Source: Gymnorhina tibicen (lineage: Eukaryota; Chordata; Aves; Passeriformes; Artamidae). From it: a DNA stretch of 64,000 nucleotides. Shown piece after piece: positions 38,707 to 49,000 of this stretch. Every line of letters begins with the position of its first letter. Position 1 is the first letter of the stretch. The stretch lies in NCBI GenBank assembly GCA_013399875.1, contig VXAZ01007999.1, positions 154,057 to 218,056 on the forward strand. The letters are read 5' to 3'. The translations under genes and the position numbers were made by a program. A model generated the notes under the pieces. That model did no database searches, was not told the origin of the DNA, and worked only from the letters and a program-made list of their open reading frames with translations.

Positions 38707-39055
38707 CATCACCTCAGGGCACGGACCTGGCACCGCCTCAGGGCCCAGACTCGCCATCACCTCAGGGCACAAACCCAGCACCGCCTCAGGGCACAAACCC
38801 TCTATTCCCCCAGGCGCGATCCCGGTGCCGCCTGGGGGCACGATCACTCCATTGTCTCAGAGCACAGAGCCGGTACTGCCCCAGGGCGCGCAGCTGGTGC
38901 CGCCTCAGGGCGGGGACCCAGTACCACCTCGGGGCATGGACCCTCCACTGCCTCAAACACGGTCCCAGTGCCGCCTCAGGGCTCCGACCCTCCACGGCCT
39001 CGGGCGCGATCCCGGTACCGCCTCGGGCGCGATCCCGGTCCCGCCTCAGGCGCGC
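38707..39055. repeat. 24-bp GC-rich minisatellite array
   Basis: About fifteen units of 23-24 bp follow one another, each containing a variant of CCGCCTCAGGGC then a GACC/GATCCC-like segment. Unit starts include 38,707, 38,731, 38,755, 38,779, 38,803, 38,827, 38,851, 38,875 and 38,899. A 24-bp period is a multiple of three, which explains long open frames here in several phases. The last units merge into the CpG-rich LIG3 promoter. Confidence 0.9.
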
Positions 39056-39422
39056 CCGAGGCGGGAAACTGCTCCCGGCGCGTGCTGGGGGCGGGGCGAG
39101 ACGGGATGAGGGCGTGGCCTGCGCTTGCCCGCCCCCTGGCTGCAGTTCGGGCCGGAAGGGGCGGGGCCCCGCGCGGCGCGCGCGCGCGCGTGGCCCTACG
39201 GAGGCCGGGTGGGCGCGCTCGTGTCCCGACGGNNNNNNNNNNNNNNNNCGGTTGGGCCGGGGCGTGCAGGGCGGGAAAGCGGCCTCGGGGCGGGGCTGGG
39301 GCGTGAGGGGAGAAGGGGCGGGAGAGGGCCTGGGAGCGAGGAGGAGGCTGTGAGGGGTCGGGGCGTGGGGCAGGGGAGCGGGGGCGATGGAGGCCGCTGC
39401 GGAGCGGGGGCCGGGCCGGGGG
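39056..39422 (+). promoter_or_regulatory. LIG3: LIG3 CpG-island promoter and probable first exon
   Basis: This is the most GC- and CpG-rich part of the window. It has GC boxes (GGGGCGGGGC near 39,087, 39,158 and 39,286), an ETS-like GCCGGAAG at 39,151 and two E2F-type GGCGGGAAA sites at 39,060-39,068 and 39,270-39,278. No TATA box is seen, as is usual for housekeeping genes. A possible exon 1 donor (GGG then GTGAGG) lies at 39,423. A run of alternating GC (39,176-39,190) could adopt Z-DNA. The transcription start cannot be fixed, partly because of the gap at 39,233-39,248. Confidence 0.65.
39233..39248. other. Assembly gap (16 N) in LIG3 promoter
   Basis: Sixteen unresolved bases in the middle of the CpG island, probably a collapsed GC-rich stretch of uncertain true length. 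A second single N is at 39,576, beside a short direct repeat of GCGCTCTCGGCAGGGG. Confidence 0.98.
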
Positions 39423-39800
39423 GTGAGGGTTGGGGCCGCTGAGGGGCTCCCGGCGGGCAGAGGGTGCTCAGTGTCTCCCGTGTCGCTCGCAGCACCCGCA
39501 GCACGGACTGGATGCCCACGGGCGGCAGGACACTGTCACACGCTGCCCGCGCTCTCGGCAGGGGGGCAACGCCGGNCCCGCGCTCTCGGCAGGGGCACAG
39601 CGCTGTTCTGCCCTCGCCCACAGCTCTCCGTGCCCAGACCCTTCTCTTACTGTGTCAGAGTCAGCCCCGGTTACTGGTGCCAGCTGCTGTTCCAGCCTGT
39701 CTCCCTCCCAAGCAGAAACCAGCGCGGTGCTGCCGGAGCTTTTCCTCTCTCCCTGCTCCTGGGCACCTGGCTGCGCTCAGCCTGCACAGCTGCAGAGGAC

Positions 39801-40086
39801 ATGGCGGAGCAGAGGTACTGTGTGGACTATGCCAAGCGAGGCACCGCGGGCTGCAAGAAGTGCAAGGAGAAGATCGTGAAGGGGATGGTGCGCATTGGGA
39901 AAATTGTCCCCAATCCTTTCACGGAGTCCGGCGGGGACATGAAGGAGTGGTACCATGTCAAGTGCATGTTTGAGAAGCTGGACAAGGCCCGGGCCACCAC
40001 CAAGAAAATCGAAGACATCACGGACTTGGAGGGGTGGGAAGAGCTGCAGGATGAGGAGAAAGAAACAATCAACAAGTACATCTCAG
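39801..40086 (+). CDS. LIG3: LIG3 first coding exon: zinc finger
   Basis: It encodes residues 1-95 with the PARP-type zinc finger (C-x2-C ... H-x2-C) that recognises DNA breaks. The donor TCAG|GTGAGG leaves phase 1. The upstream exon border is uncertain: acceptors end at 39,492 (GCTCGCAG) and, after a strong pyrimidine tract, at 39,780 (GCGCTCAG). The frame is open upstream to an ATG at 39,387 but holds no closer ATG. Confidence 0.93.
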
Positions 40087-43000
40087 GTGAGGCACAAGGC
40101 AGTGCCTGGGTCACTTTTCTTCTTACTTTCACGTTACGCCACAGGTTATCACCCAGCTGTGCCTTTACCATGAAATCCTCATGGATTTATTTGTATGGCT
40201 TAGGGACAAAGTGTGCGGTACTGCTCCAATCCCTGTCTCAGCCCTGTAGGAAAGGGAAGAAAGGGTCACTTTTACAGTGGTACTCCTTCATTCATTTGTC
40301 ACAACTGACTGTGGGCAAGGCCTAGGTGATTTAATTCATCAGCAAATAAAACCCATGAGAAAGCATCAGTTGTTTTCCATTTTCACCTTTTACTGTGATC
40401 TCTAATTATGTGTTCTTTTAACTTGTTATCTAAAAAAAAATCAGTTGTTTTTTCTCCTTCAATTCCCTTTTGTTTTAAGGCTTTTTGCTTTGTAACCTAC
40501 ATAAAATGTTGAGGGATGTATGAGATTATTCCTGACTGTCTCTTTGAACCTTTCTGCTTTTCAGAAGCCAATTCCAAGACTGGAGGTACCCCGAAGAAAA
40601 AGGTGATAGTGCAGGCAAAGCTCACTGCCACAGGACAGCTGACCACAAAAGATCCACCAAAGAAATTCTCTGGATTCACTGGTAAGAATCAAGAAACTGA
40701 TTCTGGGAAATCAGTTTCTTCTAATCTCAGCATCAGAGGTTGGCTCAGATCAGTAGGTTTTTTTCTGTACGTGATTTAGTCTTAGTTTTTTTTAATTCTG
40801 GTTTGCCAGAAGGTGTCAGTGCTTTCTTAGGCTGTCGGTCTTGAAAGATGTTGGAGTTCCCAGTATTCCCAAGGAAACAAAGGTTCTGCCATGACCCCCG
40901 TTGTCAGGCTGACTCCATCTGCCTGCATGCATTGGCTCATTCCAGTCAAACTGAAGGCATAGCCTAAACTTATCCCCTGTGGAGCTCAAAATCCGGGAAA
41001 AACTGGTAAGGGATTCCTAGTTAGGGTGTTCATGGAAGGGAGAACTTGTCCTGAGGAGCAGCTGCCAGCAGGACAGTCCCTGTGTGAGCTCTGACTCGCC
41101 TGACACCCACCTGGAGCTCCAAACTGCCCAGAGCCACAACACAGCCAAAGACATCACCTCCTGTAGGGGATTGGTGTTAGGAGAGAAAAGGGGATTGGGA
41201 CATTTCCCCCCGTTTTAGCAACTGCCTTAGGGAAACATCTTGCTGTGAAGGGCAAAAGCCCACAAAGTAGAAAAAAAATAAATAAAATAGGCATCTGGAG
41301 GGAGAAATTCCTTTACACCGTGGATTAATCATATTTTTCTGGTAGAATTAAGATCCAGAAAATTCTGGTGTAACATGAAGGGTAAAAATAGTTTGAAGGT
41401 TTTTATAAAAGTCATCAATTTTAGCTCTGAAGCTTTGCCAGCACACTGGGATTGTTCCCAGCTTGCCAGGCAGAGGTAACTTCAACATTTGCTCCCTGTT
41501 GTTAAAAAAGCACCTTGTCGTGTGTTTGATGCAGCCAAACCAAAGAATTCAGAAGATGCCCCTGCAAACTCTGCCCACAAGTCCAGCCTGTCTGCAACCA
41601 AGTGTGATCCCAAGCACAAGGATTGCCTGCTGCGGGAATTCCGGAAGCTCTGTGCCATGGTGGCTGAGAAGCCAAGCTACAATGTGAAAACACAGATCAT
41701 CCAGGACTTCCTCAGGAAGGGATCTGCAGGAGGTATGGCTCCTGCTTGGCTTTCTCAGCCCTCTCAGGGTCAGCCTCAAAGTCTGATTTCAAAAGGAAAG
41801 GTGGAATTAAAATCTGATTGTTGTGTGGTTTTAGCCTTATGCTGTGGTGATTTCTGAACTGTGGAGATAAGCTTTGAGATGTGGACTCTTTAAATAGCAA
41901 ATTCAGACAAAAATGTCTCACTCAGGTGTTGTAGGTACCAAATTTAGTGCTGAGATCAGATTTAGAGGCAAATTGTGGGTATTTCCCCTAAGAACTCCTT
42001 TCATGTGGAGCAAACAGAAGCCCCAGCTGTGGGTTTTATCCCCAGGGTTATTCAAATGGACACAACCAACCAGAGCCAGGACAGGAAAATAAATCCTCAG
42101 AGTTGTAATGTGCTTTTTTTTTTTCCCAGATGGTTTTCATGGTGATGTATACCTGACCATTAAGCTGCTGTTACCAGGTGTCATTAAAATAGTTTACAAC
42201 TTGAATGATAAGCAGATTGTAAAGCTGTTCAGTAGGATTTTTAACTGCAACCAGGAAGAAATGGTCCGGGACCTGGAACAGGTGAGTGCAGACAGCAGCT
42301 CTCTTAATTTCTGCTGTTCAGCCCTTTGCTTATGGAAATTCTGTAATGGTTTGGGGTTTTTTACTCCTTAGCTTGACTGTTTGAATGGGACCTGGTGATT
42401 TATTTTGGTTTTCCTTGGCTTTAGCAGTTTTCATAGCATTTTCTGCCATCTGGAACCTGTAGAAAATAGTGTTTGAACAGAAAGCACGATAAGAAATTCA
42501 CCTGCAAAGCTTTAGAAAGCAAGACTAAAATTATCTAGGCAAGGTGGGCTGCATCTGTTTGTCTAAACTCCTTTGTCTAGCACATTCCTCCAGAACTGAT
42601 TTATGTTACTGCTTTGGTACCATCACGAGTCAAACCCTGGGATTCAATTAGCAGACCTGTCAGTGGCAGCTGCAGTTGGTACAGTTAAGCTGCTGCCATT
42701 GCAAGTGCTCAGCTGTGCCCTGTCCCTGTGCACGGGAGTGGTGATTGACTGTGCACCCTCTGATTCACTGCAAGGTGCAGAAAAGGGGTGAATCAGACAA
42801 TAAGGTAATTCTGTGATCTCTGTTCATTGCCTTGCTATGTACTGCCTTCTAGTGACATCACTAGCCTGTCCCTCATCCTTGGATTTACAAGTGGGTTCAT
42901 CCTGAGGAAATAAAGGGTCTGCGCTGCTGCAGCAGTGAAAAATAGAGCCAGGAGATGATGCTGGTACTCTTAATTACCTTCTTAGGCAAATGAAACAGCT

Positions 43001-46000
43001 GAGCAGCTTTATGTGTTGTGGCAGCTTCCTTGAATATTTGATTCCGATTTCTTCATGCAATCCCAGCATCGTTCCTGTCCTTTATCCTCACTGGAACCGT
43101 GCTGAATCCCCAGTGGCACCCCCGTTCTCTGGCCATGCCTCTCATCCACACCCTGGTTTTGTTTTTGGAGACAGGGAGATGTTTCCGAGACCATACGGAT
43201 CTTCTTCGAGCAGAGCAAGACTTGTCCTCCAGCAGCCAAGAGCCTCCTGACCATCCAGGAGGTCGATGAATTCCTGATCCAGCTGTCCAAGCTCACCAAG
43301 GAGGATGACCAGCAGAGTGTCCTGCAGCAGATCAGTCGCAGGTGAGGGGAGGAATCGGCCTCTGAAGGTTTGCCCAGCCACTGGGAGTGGTTCTCTACAA
43401 GCTGGAGTAGGTGAAAAATTAATCATGAGCCACTGAGACTGAGCTTAATTATCATCTGTAAGCTGCTGTTAGTGGTGTGATTGAGACACCTTGACAGCAG
43501 TGGAGAATTTATGGCTCTTGTTCATGCCAGAGAACTTCATCCCTGCCTGTCAGGACTCTTCAATCAGTACCAAACAAGTGATTTGCAGAAATACACTAAT
43601 GGTGTTTAGCTGTTAATTAAGTTGCTGTTCTTAGGTATGTTGGGAAAAGCCTTCAAGGCATTTAGACAAAGATTCTTGGTCTGGCTCAGTTTGTGTTGAT
43701 CTGAGGCTGAGGATTTTACTATTAGTTATTCTTGATGCATTAATTAACTACATTTTGGAAGGTACATCAACACTGAGGCGGAATTAATGTTGGCATAAAG
43801 ATGCTGGAAAATCTTTTGGATGTTCCCTTGTGCCTCTGAGGTGTCAGTATCAACATGTGTCCTCAGTTGTGTTTAAACCCTCCACATAGGGAGGGCCTTT
43901 TTTTAAAGAGACCTGCAGCAGTTCCTTCTTTTCAGCTGGAAAGTTGTTCAGTTCAGTGCCTACCTTTGCTTAATGTTCTCTTCTTCAGGTGTACAGGCAA
44001 CGACCTGAAATGCATCATCAGGCTAATTAAGCATGACTTGAAAATGAATGCTGGAGCAAAGCACGTGTAAGTGACATAAACACAGAAATGCTGGTTTCCT
44101 GAGGCAGCAGGAGCAGACCTGAGGCTGATCGATGTTCCCCCCTCTCCTCAATGGGTTGCAGGTTGGACGCTCTGGATCCCAACGCCTACGAGGCGTTCAA
44201 GGCCTCACGGAACCTGCAGGACGTGGTGGAGCGGGTGCTGCAGAACCAGCAGGAGGCCGAGAAGGTGCCGGGGCTGAAGAGGACCCTGAGCGTGCAGGCC
44301 TCGCTCATGACCCCGGTGCAGCCCATGCTGGTAGGTTGGGTCCCCTCCTGCCAGCCAGGCATGGAGCAGAGACCCCCAGCTGGAGGGGTCAGGGGCCAGG
44401 GCAGTGGCTGTGCAGTGAGGGCTGGCTGTGCAGGGCTCGGTGTTGTTTAACCCCCAGCTGGAGGGGTCAGGGGCCAGGGCAGTGGCTGTGCAGTGAGGGC
44501 TGGCTGTGCAGGGCTCAGTGTTGTTTAACCCCCAGCTGGAAGGGCCAGGGGCCAGGGCAGTGGCTGTGCAGTGAGGGCTAGCTGTTTAATGCCATTTTAG
44601 AAAGCATCTCCTTCCATGAGGCCAAGTATTCAATATACTCAGTACCCGCACCTTCAGTGCCACTGCCATGCTAAAACCTTGCCTTGCTTTCAGTCTTGCT
44701 CTCAGCCTTTTATATTTGCTGTCATTGCAGAACTTGATCCTTTCTCTGGAAATAGTGTTAAGCTTTCCAGTGGATTAGAGATTCAACTAAGTCTGGCTTT
44801 TTGTGTGAACAAAGCAGAGTTAAATATTTACTTCTGGGCTGAGCACACTCCTACAAAAGGCACAGTGTACATTTTAAAGCCTTTGGAGGAGATAAGCACT
44901 GAAAAGCTGTAATTATCTGGGCATATGCAGATGATTCTAAGTAAGTGAATAATTAAGGAAAACTTGGACTCGCTAACGGAGGTTAGCTGTACAAGGGAAT
45001 TCATTGTAGCTCATTCACGAACTTAGGTAAGAGTAGCTTTATTTCCGTGTATCCCCTGAGTGTTTGGGCCCTCTCCCCCCAAGGCTGAGGCCTGCAAGTC
45101 CATCGAGTACGCCATGAAGAAGTGTCCCAACGGGATGTACGCCGAGATCAAGTACGACGGCGAGCGCGTGCAGGTGCACAAGAACGGAGATCACTTCAGC
45201 TACTTCAGCAGGAGCCTCAAACCTGTGCTCCCCCACAAAGTAAGCACCTGGGCACTGCCTCACCCCTTGTGCCAGCTCACCCACTGCATTCCCAGTAGTT
45301 CTTTCGTAGGCAAGGAGGAATGTGTTAGTCCAGAGTGCGGGGAATATTTCTCTGCCTGTTTTAAGGAGTTTTACCCCCCTGGACAGCACTGTTTTTGACC
45401 TTCGTCCATTTAAGGCACAGCAAGATCAACAGGTGGAATTCAAAACAGAATCCCACAGAGGATTCCTTTCCTTATTTCTTATTTATATAGATTGTGGAAT
45501 CTGGAAAAGCAACGCTTAATATTGCAGTCATTTAATTTCGGTGCACATTAAGAGCTTGAAACTAAATTTCATCTGTCTGCTGTAGAGTCCTCCTTATGCA
45601 CTGCATTTTGGGAGCCTTGGTGCCACTTGAGTGACTTGGTTCTGTTTATTAAAGCCTCACTTTTCTATTTGTAGACTGCTGTGGGTACCAGAGTAGTGGA
45701 GATGCGCCACATGTGCCTCAGGTACTTGTGGAGAAAACACCTGCATTGGAGTGAATCCCTCTCTTCAGCCAGTTATTTTTCTTTTCTTTTCCCAAGGTAG
45801 CCCATTTTAAGGACTTCATCCCCCAGGCTTTCCCTGGCGGGCAAAGTATGATCCTGGATTCAGAAGTTCTCCTGATTGACAATAAAACTGGCAAGCCACT
45901 TCCTTTTGGGACTCTTGGTGTGCACAAGGTAAAAAAAAAATTCAATGAAAATGCTTTGTTTTGTTTGAAGGCTGTTACTCTGCTGACTTAAACACAATCT

Positions 46001-49000
46001 GTTAATTATCACAGGGTAATTTCAGAGCTCTGGTGCTTGTTAGAGTATCTGGGGAAAAAAAAGATCCCTGAAAAGGCTGATTTGAAAAGCTGCTGCTCTA
46101 ATACAATAAATTGATATTAACCTGACCACTGGCAGCACATTAACAAAGCTTCATCTCAAGATATTAATACTAAAATACTAATTTTAAGTTAATACTACAA
46201 TAATACTAAAAAATCTCTGGAAAATCTTGCAATTCTGTCATTGTTTCTCGTGGCTTGAGCAATGTATGGCAGCCTGGGAGACCACAGGGATGCAGTGATT
46301 ATTCCATATAAGAGTTATGTAGTGCTTGTGTCTAGACTGAATGGGGGTGAGGAAGAGGACAGGAAAATGAAAATTAAACTATAACTGCTTAAATGAAAAG
46401 TAGCCATTAATCTGCTGTCTCTAGAAATGTGTTGGGTTTTTTGCAGCAGTAGTGACAGATGTTGCGTTGCCCAAAGTCATTAATATTTTTAGCATTATTT
46501 CCCATTCCTAGGAAATGAACATGGTTTATCTTCTTAGCTTGTGCTTTGTCACATTCAGTGTAAATCTTAATTCTCAGAATACTTCTTTTAGAAGAGGCCT
46601 AAGCTTATCATACTAAAGTATTAGAGAGAAAAATCCATCCTTTTGATTACTTCTCTAAAACTGTTTGCTGTGCCTGCAGAATTCTCTTAATTCATTGTGT
46701 TTCAGAAAGCTGCTTTCCAAGATGCCAACGTTTGCCTCTTTGTGTTTGACTGCATCTACTTCAACGACATCAGCCTGATGGACAGGTGTGTCTGCAGGGA
46801 AGGGTGGCTGGGCTGGTTTCCCAGGATGAACTGGCTGCAAAACACCACCAGTGCAGAGAGACCAGTTCAGCTGGGCTGTCAGACTGGCCACTCACTGTAA
46901 AACCAGGGCTGCGTGGGAGGGACCTTGCTGTGCCAGGGACTCTCACTGTGGAGCTCCTCTTGCTCTCCCAGATATTGGGGTTAGCTGCATCTCAGCTGCT
47001 CACGTCCTCTAAACACACTGTTAACATGGAATTCCTATTTTATCGCTTCCTGGAGGAAAGTAAGAACTAGTTGTCCTCTCTGGAACTCCCTAGGATAAAT
47101 CATTTAATGACTAAAGGGCTTTTCTCCATGTTCCTGTTGGGATTGCTGCTTGTCCCTCATTGTCCCTGCCCTGCTCCAGGCCCCTGTGTGAGCGGCGCAA
47201 GTTCCTCCACGACAACATGGTGGAAATCCCCAACCGCATCCTGTTCTCGGAGATGAAACACGTCACGGTGAGTCCAGAGTGCCCTTACAGCCCTAACCCT
47301 AACCCTGCTCCTTCACCACGGGGCCTTTTTTGGGATTAAGTCTGCAAATTCACCCATCATGTGCTGCCTGCAAACGCTTCAGTACAGTCTTAACTTGAAT
47401 ACCTCAGGTTTTTTGGCTTGTTAAGGATTTTCTAGCCACTGTCACTCTGACACTGTTAGGAGGAGCTAATAAAGCCTGTTGTGTGACAGGGCAGAGCTGT
47501 GACTGCAGCGTGGTTGAAGGGAGCCAGACTGCTGCCGCTCCCCAAACTGGCAGCTTCAAGTGCCACACAGCCTGAGACATCCTGGCTGCTAAAACCTACA
47601 TTGAGGCAGCAACATGCTGGGCTTTTCCTCTGATTATGCACCAGCCTGATGTCCCTTTATTTTTCCCCATTGCTGCTGATTTCTGCATGCTGGGCTTTTC
47701 CTCTGATTATGCACCAGCCTGATGTCCCTTTATTTTTCCCCATTGCTGCTGATTTCTGCAGCACCATGGCTTTGGTGGAGACAAAATGTCCTTGGACATT
47801 TTGGGCAGAAGAAGGTTCATAGGTCCCAAGGCAGTTGGATAGAGAAGGAAGCTGGCACTGCTGGCTGAGCAAATCTGATCTGGGATGTACTGGGACACAG
47901 TCAGAGGGGCAGCCACATCTCTGAGGGGTATTTTTTAATTGGACAAACTTTCTCTTCTCGGGACATATTCCCAGCTTGGTCACTGGATGGGCAGCAAAGG
48001 GAACATATATGGAATTCTCCTTGGGAAACTGTTGTGAAATTACCTGTTCCTCTCTGCAGTTGCTTTGTGTTTAGTGCACCACTGCTCCAAACAAAAAGCC
48101 TGAAGACTTCAGCCCTTTGACAGTCCTGAGCTAACCATGATCCTTCTCCTTTCCAGAAAGCTTCAGACCTGGCAGACATGATCACCCGAGTCATCCGGGA
48201 GGGGCTGGAAGGGCTGGTGCTGAAAGATATCAAGGCAAGTTCACATTCTCTCTGTACTGGTGTAAGCTTGGAACTGGGGAATGACAACAGAATCAGCTCT
48301 GGGACAGAATCACACCCTGAGCGTTCTTGGAACTGGGGAATGACAACAGAATCAGCTCTGGGACAGAATCACACCCTGAGCGTTCTTGGAACTGGGGAAT
48401 GACAACAGAATCAGCTCTGGGACAGAGTCACACACGGAGTGTTCTTGAAACATCTCTGGGTTCCTCTCAGTGCTGACATCCAGTCTAAGCTGTTCCTCCT
48501 GCTGTGCTGAGGAGCTGCTGAGCTGGGTAAAGGCCAGGGCTGTGTGAGGAGCTGCTGCCCACCCGGGGATCTCTCTGAGGGGTTCTGCCTTGCTTTGCAC
48601 AGGGTAATTATGAACCGGGGAAACGCCACTGGCTGAAGGTGAAGAAGGATTATCTCAACGAGGGGGCGATGGCTGACACAGCTGACCTGGTGGTGCTGGG
48701 GGCTTTCTACGGACAAGGCAGCAAAGGTAAGGCTGGAGTTGGCTTAAGGCAGAGATGTGTCTGTTCAGGGAGCTCCCAAGGTTTTCCCTGTTCCTCCAGA
48801 ATGAGAGTGGCTGGAGCAGGGATTACCTGCTGCAGCCCATCACGTGCTGGCTGTGGGTTCGCTGTGGGCCGTTGGCACAGCAGAGCTGAGGTGTTGGGCT
48901 GGGCTGTTGCACAGTGCAGGAGCTCTGTTCGGCTTTGTGAGTGGAGCTGATGCCCTGCAACCACCACAAGCCCAGGCCCCTTTGACTCCCAAAGATGGAA

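Noticed and set aside
38559..39353. 264-codon and 204-codon plus-strand frames with an 8-residue periodicity
   Set aside because: They lie in the 24-bp minisatellite, whose period is a multiple of three, so several frames stay open together. They also cross the N gap. No splice or domain support.
39387..40325. 312-codon continuous frame through the LIG3 first coding exon
   Set aside because: The part after 40,086 is intron (donor at 40,087 and conserved continuation at 40,565). The part before 39,801 is unproven leader, so I start the coding region at the conserved nuclear ATG.
47291..47306. CCCTAA telomere-like repeat as an interstitial telomere or fusion scar
   Set aside because: Under three units; this can occur by chance and flanks are ordinary intron.
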